Source of the DNA: Bacteroidales bacterium
Lineage (GTDB): Bacteria > Bacteroidota > Bacteroidia > Bacteroidales > JAGOPY01
Direction of reading: 5' to 3'
DNA: 23,879 bases
Assembly (NCBI GenBank): GCA_023229505.1
Contig: JALNZD010000055.1
Coordinates: forward strand, 1 to 23,879
The translations under genes were made by a program, and so were the position numbers. The notes below the pieces were generated by a model. That model did not search any database, was not told the DNA's origin, and saw only the letters and a program-made list of their open reading frames with translations. Below are positions 13,353 through 21,838 of the stretch, in pieces (position 1 is the first letter of the stretch; each line of letters starts with the position of its first letter).

Positions 13353-15392
13353 ATGCCCGATCACACATTTACCAACCAACTCATCCAGGAATCCAGCCCT
13401 TACCTGCTTCAGCATGCCCATAATCCGGTAGACTGGCATCCCTGGAACGAAAATACCCTTGCGAAAGCTAAGTCGCTTGATAAAATGCTGCTGATCAGCA
13501 TAGGCTATGCCGCCTGCCACTGGTGCCACGTTATGGAGAAAGAATCCTTTGAGGATGAAGAGGTGGCAAAGATCATGAACAAGCACTTTATCTGCATTAA
13601 AGTCGACCGCGAAGAACGGCCCGATGTGGACCAGGTGTATATGAATGCCGTTCAACTGATCACAGGCAGCGGGGGATGGCCTCTGAACTGCTTCACCCTT
13701 CCCGACGGCAGGCCTTTTTTCGGAGGTACTTATTTCCGTAAACACCAATGGGTTCAACTGCTTGAAAATATCGCCCTTCTTTATATAAAAAGGAGGAAAG
13801 AGCTGGAAGAACAGGCCGGATCATTGACTAACGGGGTTATTGCCGGGGACCTGATCAAGGCCGGGAAAGATACAGGGATTTTTGCGCAGGATGACCTGCA
13901 GGTCGCTGCCGGCAGGTTAGAGCGTCAATTCGACTTAAAGGATGGCGGCCTCGGCGGAGCGCCCAAATTTCCTATGCCGGTAAACCAGTTTTTTTTGTTG
14001 CGATATTCATTTTATTCAAAGGATGAAAAGATCTTGGATTTCGTCAAACTTACCCTTCGTAAAATGGCCTATGGAGGCATTTACGACCAGGTCGGCGGTG
14101 GATTTGCCCGCTACTCGACCGATTCCCAGTGGAAAGTACCCCATTTCGAGAAGATGCTATATGATAATGCTCAGCTGGTATCCCTTTATGCTGAGGCCTG
14201 GCATGCTATCAGGGAACCATTATACAGAGAAGTAGTGGAAGAAATCCTGCAGTTTGTCCTGCGGGAACTGACTTCTCCGGATGGCGGCTTTTATTCCTCC
14301 CTGGATGCAGATTCGGAAGGCGTGGAAGGTAAATATTACACGTGGGGGGCCGGGGAGATCAATCTGATCCTCGAAAACCAGGCTGACCTCGTCCGGAAAT
14401 ATTACCACATCGGGGGTAAAGGCTTTTGGGAAGCGGGACAGAATATCCTTCTCCGCACCCAGTCGCCCGATGAATTTGCGCGTGAACAGGGGCTTCAGCC
14501 ATCTGCGTTTAAAACCATCCTCAAACCTGCACGGGCAAGGCTTTTGAAAGCCCGGAGCAAAAGAATCAGGCCGGGACTCGATAACAAGATACTGACATCA
14601 TGGAATTCATTGATGTTGAAAGGATTTACAGATGCATACCGGGTGTTCGGAAGACAGGATTACCTCGAGGCGGCAAGGAAAAATGCCGCTTTTTTGCTCC
14701 AAAATGTGATGGTCAGCGACGGGCGGCTGTTTCACAGTTGGAATCACAGTAAAACCTCCATCAATGGATTTCTGGAAGATTATTGTTTTCTGGCAGAAGG
14801 TCTGATAGAACTTTATCAGGTAACTTTTGATGAAAACTATCTGAATAAAGCACTAGTATTGGCTGAATATACGATGAGTCATTTCTATGATCAGGAGAAT
14901 AGTCTTTTCTTCGTCACCTCTGACCTTGATCCATCGCTGATTGCCCGTAAAAAAGAGATTTATGACAATGTTATCCCTTCTTCAAACTCAACCATAGCAA
15001 AAATTCTTTTTATTCTTGGACTTGCCTTTGAAAGAGAAGATTTTACGGATAAATCAACCCGGATGGTATCAATTGTCAGGGAACAAATTGTGAAATACCC
15101 TTCTTCCTATGCAAACTGGGCATCGGTAATAATTAACAGGATCCATCCGTTTTATACCATAGTTGTCACCGGTCCGGGGTGCTTAGAAAAGGCAGCAGCT
15201 ATCCGTAAGCATTATCATCCATCTGTGTTTATTTGCGGCAGTGAATCATTCAGTGAGCTGCCTGTCCTGAAAGACAGGTTTGTGGATGGGCAAACGATGA
15301 TTTTCGTCTGTACGGGAAAGGAATGCAAGATGCCGACAACTTCTGTTGATGAGGTAGTTAATTTTTTAAAAACCACTGCTGATAATTCCTGA
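13353..15392 (+). CDS. Thioredoxin domain-containing protein, YyaL/DUF255 family
   Basis: A 679-aa cytoplasmic protein of the YyaL/SSP411 (spermatogenesis-associated protein 20) family. The N-terminal thioredoxin-like domain has the family signature SPYLLQHAHNPVDWHPW (residues 15-31), the CHWC redox-type motif (55-58), FEDEEVAKIMNKHFICIKVD, REERPDVDQVYM and GGWPLNCF. An (alpha/alpha) barrel like that of N-acylglucosamine 2-epimerases follows, with GGLGGAPKFPMP, GGIYDQVGGGFARYSTD, PHFEKMLYDNAQL, DADSEGVEGKYYTW and LTSWNSLMLKGF. Length is normal for the family. The biochemical role is not established. A TTG at 13335 opens the frame earlier, but the ATG at 13353 matches the conserved N-terminus. 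It lies 27 bp after the HU-LysM gene and is probably cotranscribed. Confidence 0.9.
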   Translation: MPDHTFTNQLIQESSPYLLQHAHNPVDWHPWNENTLAKAKSLDKMLLISIGYAACHWCHVMEKESFEDEEVAKIMNKHFICIKVDREERPDVDQVYMNAVQLITGSGGWPLNCFTLPDGRPFFGGTYFRKHQWVQLLENIALLYIKRRKELEEQAGSLTNGVIAGDLIKAGKDTGIFAQDDLQVAAGRLERQFDLKDGGLGGAPKFPMPVNQFFLLRYSFYSKDEKILDFVKLTLRKMAYGGIYDQVGGGFARYSTDSQWKVPHFEKMLYDNAQLVSLYAEAWHAIREPLYREVVEEILQFVLRELTSPDGGFYSSLDADSEGVEGKYYTWGAGEINLILENQADLVRKYYHIGGKGFWEAGQNILLRTQSPDEFAREQGLQPSAFKTILKPARARLLKARSKRIRPGLDNKILTSWNSLMLKGFTDAYRVFGRQDYLEAARKNAAFLLQNVMVSDGRLFHSWNHSKTSINGFLEDYCFLAEGLIELYQVTFDENYLNKALVLAEYTMSHFYDQENSLFFVTSDLDPSLIARKKEIYDNVIPSSNSTIAKILFILGLAFEREDFTDKSTRMVSIVREQIVKYPSSYANWASVIINRIHPFYTIVVTGPGCLEKAAAIRKHYHPSVFICGSESFSELPVLKDRFVDGQTMIFVCTGKECKMPTTSVDEVVNFLKTTADNS

Positions 15393-15399
15393 CCTTAAG

Positions 15400-15431
15400 T
15401 TTCTCGCAGATTAGCGCTGATCAGCGAGAAA
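15400..15431. other. Hairpin in the gap after the yyaL-like gene
   Basis: TTTCTCGC and GCGAGAAA form a perfect 8-bp stem around AGATTAGCGCTGATCA, itself partly palindromic. It starts 8 bases after the stop. No T-tract follows, so a classical terminator is unlikely. Phrases of the type CGCAGATTAGCGC recur in Bacteroidota intergenic DNA as I remember it, so it may be a dispersed repeat. The rest of 15393-15550 shows nothing I recognise. Confidence 0.5.
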
Positions 15432-15550
15432 GTCCGGTGATTCATCCGCTTGGCCTGCCAGATCATGAACCTGAGCCAAATCCCCCGCCTGGCAAATATT
15501 TTCATAGAAGGCGCTAAATTATTGAAAAAAATGAAAAATCGTCCATGACC

Positions 15551-15581
15551 TTGCTATTCCTTCCCAAATACATTATCTTTA
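15551..15581 (+). promoter_or_regulatory. Candidate promoter of the cysteine protease gene
   Basis: TTGC (15551-15554), 19 bases, then TATCTTTA (15574-15581), one mismatch from TAnnTTTG. Transcription would start near 15588, giving a 40-base leader that contains TTAACCTTTAAACCATTGA just before the ATG. Confidence 0.5.
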
Positions 15582-15627
15582 TCAAGCCAGTTCAATATTT
15601 AGATTATTAACCTTTAAACCATTGATT

Positions 15628-18600
15628 ATGAAAATTTTCACCCTCCCCCGCGGGATTTTAGCCATTCTTTTACTGGCTGTTAGTTGCTTCTTATCTTTCC
15701 CCATGAAGGCACAAACCATCCAAATCGACAGTTTATTTACTTCAGACGGAGAGATTTTTCCTTTCGGACCGAACGACACCATTTATGGATTATCCATTTC
15801 AGGATCAGTCACCTTGTTAAGCGATACAAGCCTGGTTCGGGTGATTTTGACCGATAATGCCGGTCATGAATGGATGGTATATGAGGCGTATCCTTTAATC
15901 GTTACATATACTGCTTTTAACATTGAAGAAGAATGTGATGAGACTTGCTTTTTGGATCAACTTCTTCCCTATTCCATTATCATCCAAGTGATTGATGCAA
16001 GCCTTGATTTAGAGTCCTTATCATATTCTAAGTACCCCAAGGAAGATGCAATTAAGCAACAATTTAAATCAAAACGAAGTAAGGATGCTGAAAAAATTGA
16101 AGCGATAAACCAACATATTCCTTCGTACAATATGAATTGGGTTGCAGGTGATAACTCAATCGTAGCAATATATTATGATCAGAAACGAAATATGTTTGGT
16201 GATGGTTATAATTTGCGTGGTTATGAATATTATGCCGGAGGCGTTTTTGAATTCCTTGGCCACAGAGCATATCCAAAAGTCGATCCGGATATGGTATGGA
16301 ATTTTGATTGGAGAAATCGCCATGGGGCAAATGATTCATTATCACCCTACTGGGATGGTGATACCCTTGGTACCGGATGGTTAACACCTGTCAAAGACCA
16401 GGGAAATTGTGGAAGTTGCTGGGCTTTCTCAGCAATTGGCACAACAGAGGCAATTGCTAATCTTTTTACAACCCTTCATTTGAATCTGGATCTATCAGAA
16501 CAACAAGTACTTTCGTGTTCAGATCGAAATGGAAATTGTGATAGTGGACATCGGGATTCGGCATTATTTTTTATTAAGAATGAAGGAGTTGTTACTGAAA
16601 ATTGTTGTCCTTATATTGCTCAAAGTCCTAGCTGCAGCAATCTTACAATCTGTGAGGAGCCTGATACCATTATTACTATTAAAGACTATCATGAATTTAT
16701 AACTGATCAGGATAGCATAAGGATCGCTTTGATAAAGGATGGCCCGCAATCTATTGGATTTAATCTTTCGAAAAGTAAAGCACATGCTACTGTATTAACT
16801 GGTTTTGAATTTGATTCTATAGACTCCACTATTAATTGGATATATAAAAACAGTTGGGGAGATATTGGACCGGAACATGGTTTTAATACAATGAAAATTG
16901 ATTATTTGAGCGCCAATGGAATAGATAATCCAGTTTTTCTTAATGATGAACCTTTAATAGATACATGCAGGGATGAGGATAAAGATGGCTATTTTTTCTG
17001 GGGAATTGGCAAGAAACCGCTGGACTGCACTTGCTCGGATATTGAGGATTGTGATGATAACGATTCTCTTGTCGGGGGATATGATGAAAATTACAATTGT
17101 ACTTGCTTGCTAGAATATATTTCAATGCCCAAAATAATCACCACGGATACAATATGGGAAGATACACTTTCTGTAAATCAAACGGTTATTGTTGATTCAG
17201 GAGCTTGTCTTACCATCGAATCACTTGCCCGCTTTAGTTCTCCTGCGAAAATAATCGTTAAACAGGGCGGAAAACTGATCATAGACGGAGGAAAACTTAC
17301 CAATGCCTGCCCGAATGAACTTTGGGATGGCATTGAAGCTTATGGTAGCGATACTAACCAGTATTTTTACCAATATTTCGGGGTAGTCAATGTTATCAAC
17401 GGGGGAACTATTGAAAATGCCACTACTGCAATTGCCAACCATTGTAAAACCTGCGATTATATCAACGAAGAAAGTGGAGGGGTAATTCGAACTGATAATG
17501 CTGTCTTCCGTAATAATCGTGTTGCTGTCGATTTTGCCCCCTTCGAAAATGAGTGGCAGGGGCAGGAACAGCCTTACCGGGCGACTTTCGCAAAGAGTCT
17601 TTTTAAATATGATGATTACCTGAATGATTATTCGGATTTCGAGTATTTTATTAAAATGCATCAGGTTAATGGCATAAAATTCTACGGATGTGATTTTATT
17701 TGTGACACAAACATTATTCACACTGAAAAAGAAGTAACCTATAAATACCGGAGCGGAATTTATTCAGTGGGATCGCAATTTTATGTTGGGAATACATGCG
17801 TAAGCCAAATATCGCCTTGCACCCAATATAAACAGAGTCTTTTCCAGGGCTTGAATTATGGCATCTATGCACTTGGTATTAATGGCAGAGAAACAATTAC
17901 CGTTAAAAGGAGTCGATTTGATAAAAATAAAACTGGGATTTATTTAAGCGCTGTCAATTATGCTACTATTGTACAGGATACATTTAATATTAGAACCATT
18001 GATTATCAGAAAGATACTTTAAGCGGTCTGTACCTTGATAATTGCACAGGTTATCAGGTTGAGGATAATATTTTTCTAGGGAATTTAAATCCTTTCAACC
18101 CTTGGCAAATTTCCGTTAAAAGTATCGGATTGGTGATAAATAATTCAGGTGTAATGTATAACGAAATCTACAATAATGCATTTGATTCTTTATTTGTAGG
18201 AGTATCCGCTCAGGATCAAAACCGTGATAGATCAGGCGATCTTGGTCTCCAAATTCTGTGCAATGATTTTACTAATAGTCGATTTGATATTTCCGTTACA
18301 AAAAGTGACGAACTTGTTAGAGATATGGGAATAAAAGTAGAGCAAGGCAACGAAGGGACAGAAGCAACTTCCCCAGCAAATAATACCTTTAGTTGGGTTG
18401 ATAAGGAATTCAGTGATTATTATAATAATTGTGAAAATATCATTTACTGGCATTTGGATGCTTCTTTAACAACTGCACATGTTAAGCCTGTTGATTATTC
18501 TTCCACTGTTAATCCACAGCATGATAATGGTAATTCATGGGTCTATGATAAAGAAATATGTTGCCCTTCAAACCTGGATACAATTGGAGGAGGAGGAGGT

Positions 18601-19746
18601 AGTATTGAAGATGAAAAAAATAAAATGATGATAGCGGAGCAAAAAGCCGATTCTATTCTGAACATATTAAATATCCTTGTCGATGGTGGATCAACTGAAG
18701 AGTTAATCGCTGAAATACAAAATAGTTCTCCGGAGGATGCCTTGACACTCTATAGCGAACTCATAATGAATTCCCCATATTTGACAGATACATCAATGGT
18801 TATGGCCATCAATCAAGAGAATGTCCTTTCACCTTCCTTGATCACGGATATTCTCTTGGAGAACCCCCAGTCAGCCAAGTCCGATACGGTTCAACAAGCC
18901 CTTGAGATGCGTTCAAACCCGCTATCGGAAGAACAACGACTGGAAATCGATCAGGGATGGTTTGTAATAAGCGCAAAAGAATCTTTGGAGTCACGATTAT
19001 CTGGTGCTAATTCAATCCGAAACAGGGCATTAAATAACCTAATCCGATATTTTAAAAACGATACGCTGATTGCCTCATCTGTCGACTCCATCATTTTCTT
19101 ACTTTCTAATGAAAACAATCTTGAACTTAAATATTCACTTGTTTTTGAATATCTTGGTAAAGGAGATACAATTTCAGCCCGGGGTATTTTAGATGATATT
19201 CCTGTTAGTTTTAATCTTACTTCCTCACAGAACCAACAACTTCAGAATTATGAAAACTATGTTGACTTGTGGATAAGTTTGATATCGCAAAATAAAACCT
19301 TTCTTGATTCAGATTCTTTGCATAAAGTTCAAATAAAGGCATTGATGAATAATTCCGATGGAGTATTAAAAATGATGTTACAAAATGTGCTTGAAGTTAT
19401 TGACACGATCAATTACCATGAACCATATATTTTACCTGAATCCGGACAGAAATCATCTGAAATAAGGCCGATTCAGATAAAACAAACTGTTCATTCAAGT
19501 TATTTGAGAGTATACCCAAATCCAACAAGTAACTATTGCCTCATAGAGTATTCATTAAAAATTGAGGGGTCAGATGCTCTTATTCAAATAATTGATATTC
19601 ATGGCTGTGTTATAAAACAAATAGAAGTTTATAAGGATAATGATTTACTCCTGGTAAATTTAAATGACCTTCCAAATGGGATATATTTATTTCAATTAAT
19701 TGAATATGGTAAAAAATCAGGGATTCAAAAGATGATAAAGAATTGA
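15628..19746 (+). CDS. Secreted papain-like (C1A) cysteine protease with probable beta-helix and T9SS sorting domain
   Basis: A 1372-aa secreted protein. Residues 1-29 are a signal peptide (ILAILLLAVSCFLSFPMKAQ). Residues about 225-435 are a papain-type peptidase with oxyanion Q258, catalytic C264 in CGSCWAF, H386 in AHATVLTGF and N408 in KNSWG, so all active-site residues are present. Residues 446-480 are a Cys/Asp-rich MopE-like calcium motif (DEDKDGYF, then DCDDNDS). About 525-975 is probably a right-handed beta-helix (GGKLIIDGGKLTNACPNELW, then repeated N/G turns such as FRNNRVAVDF). About 1005-1270 is a helical region. Residues 1291-1372 are a type A sorting domain starting LRVYPNPTSNYC. 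The ATG at 15628 is preferred over a TTG two codons earlier. The next gene begins 9 bp after the stop. Substrate unknown. Confidence 0.88.
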   Translation: MKIFTLPRGILAILLLAVSCFLSFPMKAQTIQIDSLFTSDGEIFPFGPNDTIYGLSISGSVTLLSDTSLVRVILTDNAGHEWMVYEAYPLIVTYTAFNIEEECDETCFLDQLLPYSIIIQVIDASLDLESLSYSKYPKEDAIKQQFKSKRSKDAEKIEAINQHIPSYNMNWVAGDNSIVAIYYDQKRNMFGDGYNLRGYEYYAGGVFEFLGHRAYPKVDPDMVWNFDWRNRHGANDSLSPYWDGDTLGTGWLTPVKDQGNCGSCWAFSAIGTTEAIANLFTTLHLNLDLSEQQVLSCSDRNGNCDSGHRDSALFFIKNEGVVTENCCPYIAQSPSCSNLTICEEPDTIITIKDYHEFITDQDSIRIALIKDGPQSIGFNLSKSKAHATVLTGFEFDSIDSTINWIYKNSWGDIGPEHGFNTMKIDYLSANGIDNPVFLNDEPLIDTCRDEDKDGYFFWGIGKKPLDCTCSDIEDCDDNDSLVGGYDENYNCTCLLEYISMPKIITTDTIWEDTLSVNQTVIVDSGACLTIESLARFSSPAKIIVKQGGKLIIDGGKLTNACPNELWDGIEAYGSDTNQYFYQYFGVVNVINGGTIENATTAIANHCKTCDYINEESGGVIRTDNAVFRNNRVAVDFAPFENEWQGQEQPYRATFAKSLFKYDDYLNDYSDFEYFIKMHQVNGIKFYGCDFICDTNIIHTEKEVTYKYRSGIYSVGSQFYVGNTCVSQISPCTQYKQSLFQGLNYGIYALGINGRETITVKRSRFDKNKTGIYLSAVNYATIVQDTFNIRTIDYQKDTLSGLYLDNCTGYQVEDNIFLGNLNPFNPWQISVKSIGLVINNSGVMYNEIYNNAFDSLFVGVSAQDQNRDRSGDLGLQILCNDFTNSRFDISVTKSDELVRDMGIKVEQGNEGTEATSPANNTFSWVDKEFSDYYNNCENIIYWHLDASLTTAHVKPVDYSSTVNPQHDNGNSWVYDKEICCPSNLDTIGGGGGSIEDEKNKMMIAEQKADSILNILNILVDGGSTEELIAEIQNSSPEDALTLYSELIMNSPYLTDTSMVMAINQENVLSPSLITDILLENPQSAKSDTVQQALEMRSNPLSEEQRLEIDQGWFVISAKESLESRLSGANSIRNRALNNLIRYFKNDTLIASSVDSIIFLLSNENNLELKYSLVFEYLGKGDTISARGILDDIPVSFNLTSSQNQQLQNYENYVDLWISLISQNKTFLDSDSLHKVQIKALMNNSDGVLKMMLQNVLEVIDTINYHEPYILPESGQKSSEIRPIQIKQTVHSSYLRVYPNPTSNYCLIEYSLKIEGSDALIQIIDIHGCVIKQIEVYKDNDLLLVNLNDLPNGIYLFQLIEYGKKSGIQKMIKN

Positions 19747-19755
19747 GAGGTAGAT

Positions 19756-21345
19756 ATGAAGACTTTTTCCTCATTGATTTTTCTTTTACTGATAATTTCA
19801 ATCTGTAAGTTGAGTTATTGCCAATCCACTTATTTTAATAATCTTTATCACTTGGGCGATCCAAATACCTGGAGTGGTGCAAGTACATTGGGTGAAGACG
19901 AAAACGGATACGTCATTTGGGGTAAGACTGGAGTTAACATTGGTTTGATTAAGTTAAATCATAATGGTGAACAAATATGGTATAAGACCTGGGGTGACAG
20001 TATTGCTTCATGGTATGTCGGGTATCCAGGTTCACTAGCTTCCATAAATAATGAACACTACCTGGCAGGTTCTAAAAACTATTATTCACCGATTGAGTAC
20101 GATGTTGGATTGTTGATGAAACTGAATAGCAATTGGGATACAATCTGGACTAAAGAATTTGACATGAATATGGATGCTGATCCTGATACATCCACTTTAA
20201 TAAATCAAATGGATATCTGCAATAACGGAGATCTTGTTTTTGGGGGTGGCATTTATAAGCCAAGTATTGGCAGCAAATTCCTGCTGATTAGAACTGATAC
20301 AGCCGGAAATTTACTTTGGTTTAAAACATATAGTTACTCTAAGGCTACCATTAATGATGGGTATTCAGTCATTCAAACCTCTGACAGTGGTTTTGCCATC
20401 GGTGGATTTTGGTACATACCAGGAAGTTCGTCGGCAACGGGGGACCCGATAATTATTAAAACAGACAGTATGGGTAACCAGGAATGGATAAAAAATCTGG
20501 GGGGACCAATTGTTGATAATCGTGCTATGTTATGCAAAGCAAATGATGGAAATATTATAATGGGGACGACGATTGCAGATATCTTAATCGGAGGCACAAG
20601 CACCAAATCCAGAATTAATATTGTAAAACTTGACAATGAAGGTGATATTCTTTGGAATAAAAAATATGGGGAAAGTTCTATTTCAAACTATTTATCTACT
20701 ATTAGAAGTTTAGACGATGGATCTGTTATTTGCACTGGTTCGGTTCGGTCAGAGATACCCTGGAATTCTGGCTGGATCCTGAAATTAAGTTCTGAAGGAG
20801 ATAGTTTATGGTACAGGCAATATTACTTACTAAGCGGAGAATCGACGTATAATCGTTTACGTGATATTATTTCAACGAGTGATTCCGGATATCTGGCTTG
20901 TGGATATATATCTCCCATTTCACCGGACACGGGCATTCAGAGCGCCTGGGTCATCAAGCTCGACAGTATTGGCTGTGATTCGGCGGGGTGCGATACGACG
21001 GTGGGGATAACTGAGGAGCAGGGAAGCGGGGAAGCAGGGAAGCAGGGAGGGATGGAGATTTGGCCTAATCCGGCAAAAGAAATTGTCAATTGTCAATTGT
21101 CAATTGTCGATTCTCGAAGTAATTGTTCATTGATGATCTATGATATTTTCGGGCGAGAAGTTACGGCAAACCTGATCTCCTCCCCCCGGGTGGGGGGAGG
21201 CCGGGAGGGGGGCGCTGACGGCCGGGAGAAAGGCTGGCAGAGTTGGATAGTTGATGTTTCCTCCCTGCCGCCTGGGATTTACCTGGCGGTGGTTCGGGAA
21301 GGGCATATGATTGAAAGAAGTGCAAAGTTTATCATTGCAAGATAA
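19756..21345 (+). CDS. T9SS-secreted beta-propeller-like repeat protein, paralog 1
   Basis: A 529-aa protein with a signal peptide (MKTFSSLIFLLLIISICKL, cleaved near YCQST). The body is built of beta-propeller-like repeats with the pattern IKxDSxGxxxWxKxxG, for example LIRTDTAGNLLWFKTY, IIKTDSMGNQEWIKNLGG and IVKLDNEGDILWNKKYG, about six blades. The family-typical linker IGCDSAGCDTTVGI starts at residue 405, and a sorting domain begins at WPNPA (436-440) and ends PPGIYLAVVREG, then SAKFIIAR. The start has AGAGGT upstream and lies 9 bp after the protease stop, so the genes likely form an operon. The last 400 bp are clearly richer in GC than the body and carry 8-bp and 7-bp arrays plus a GC-rich insert. 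Function unknown; no catalytic motif seen. Confidence 0.85.
   Translation: MKTFSSLIFLLLIISICKLSYCQSTYFNNLYHLGDPNTWSGASTLGEDENGYVIWGKTGVNIGLIKLNHNGEQIWYKTWGDSIASWYVGYPGSLASINNEHYLAGSKNYYSPIEYDVGLLMKLNSNWDTIWTKEFDMNMDADPDTSTLINQMDICNNGDLVFGGGIYKPSIGSKFLLIRTDTAGNLLWFKTYSYSKATINDGYSVIQTSDSGFAIGGFWYIPGSSSATGDPIIIKTDSMGNQEWIKNLGGPIVDNRAMLCKANDGNIIMGTTIADILIGGTSTKSRINIVKLDNEGDILWNKKYGESSISNYLSTIRSLDDGSVICTGSVRSEIPWNSGWILKLSSEGDSLWYRQYYLLSGESTYNRLRDIISTSDSGYLACGYISPISPDTGIQSAWVIKLDSIGCDSAGCDTTVGITEEQGSGEAGKQGGMEIWPNPAKEIVNCQLSIVDSRSNCSLMIYDIFGREVTANLISSPRVGGGREGGADGREKGWQSWIVDVSSLPPGIYLAVVREGHMIERSAKFIIAR
20945..21004 (+). repeat. 60-bp segment shared with paralog 2
   Basis: Almost identical to 23067-23126, with an exact 29-base stretch, and noticeably richer in GC than the DNA before it. 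It encodes the WVIKLDSIGCDSAGCDTTV linker that precedes the sorting domain in both paralogs. It marks the start of a C-terminal module with its own base composition. Confidence 0.85.
21016..21047. repeat. Octanucleotide array in the linker of paralog 1
   Basis: Four 8-bp units in register: GAGCAGGG, AAGCGGGG, AAGCAGGG, AAGCAGGG. They begin 71 bases after the start of the shared segment, the same distance as the array at 23138 in paralog 2, and encode a short Gly/Glu/Gln linker. Confidence 0.88.
21081..21108. repeat. Heptanucleotide array in the sorting domain of paralog 1
   Basis: Four perfect AATTGTC units. Read on the minus strand the unit is a rotation of ATTGACA, matching the RTYGRCA pattern of the arrays at 9548-12999 in inverse orientation. 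It encodes the first beta strand of the sorting domain (IVNCQLSIVD). Confidence 0.88.
21178..21228. repeat. GC-rich, self-complementary insert in the sorting domain of paralog 1
   Basis: A G-rich stretch with CTCCCCCCGGG facing GTGGGGGGAGG-type sequence, able to fold on itself. It encodes SSPRVGGGREGGADGREK between two conserved parts of the sorting domain (IYDIFGREV and PPGIYLAVV), making this loop about 16 residues longer than in paralog 2. The frame is kept. Confidence 0.6.
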
Positions 21346-21378
21346 TTGAGATAATATTGATGGTAACTATAAAAATAA

Positions 21379-21440
21379 CATCATGACCAATTCTACCGGC
21401 ATGTTGAAAGCGTTCGCAAGAAATATCCTGATCGTTAATG
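21379..21440 (+). repeat. 62-bp direct repeat, copy 1
   Basis: Matches 23456-23517 with two differences in 62 bases. Both copies follow a paralog of the propeller-like gene by a few tens of bases and encode MNNSTGMLKALARNILIVN (copy 1: MTNSTGMLKAFARN). Beyond the right edge the two sequences diverge at once. Confidence 0.9.
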
Positions 21441-21790
21441 ATTCTCTTGATTATGCTGAACCCATTTACCTACCTCAACCTGGATTAAAATCAGGGAAAG
21501 CTAGGATTTGGCCTGAAAAAGGAGTTCAAGCTCAAAACTTCATGAAGATTTACCCTAATCCTGCAAAAAACCTTGTAATAATTGAAGTCAGGCTGAAAGA
21601 AATTCCCAATAATGCACAAGTTCAAATTATTAATTTAGAAGGAATCGTTTTAGATGAAATCGCTGTCAATCAGCGATATGACTATATTGTTATTCCATTA
21701 TCTGAATTTAAATCAGGAACTTACTTATGCAAATTAAGTATTGGGAATAAAACTGTCGAAACAAAACAATTTATCATTTCCAGATTTTGA
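21383..21790 (+). CDS. T9SS sorting-domain fragment, 5'-truncated gene remnant
   Basis: A 135-aa open frame without signal peptide. Residues 1-34 (NSTGMLKAFARNILIVNDSL, then DYAEPIYLPQPG) align with the last helical part of the cysteine protease (ALMNNSDGVLKMMLQNVLEV, then NYHEPYILPESG), and the rest is a complete type A sorting domain (IYPNPAKN to ETKQFIISRF). The apparent start Met corresponds to an internal Met in the full-length protein. It is therefore best read as the 3' end of a second protease-like or related gene whose front was lost. Without a signal peptide it cannot be exported by itself. It could be a reservoir for recombination, which is speculation. Confidence 0.6.
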   Translation: MTNSTGMLKAFARNILIVNDSLDYAEPIYLPQPGLKSGKARIWPEKGVQAQNFMKIYPNPAKNLVIIEVRLKEIPNNAQVQIINLEGIVLDEIAVNQRYDYIVIPLSEFKSGTYLCKLSIGNKTVETKQFIISRF

Positions 21791-21838
21791 TTTCTATTTT
21801 TTCCTATTTTAAACAATCCATCATTGATGTATAACACT

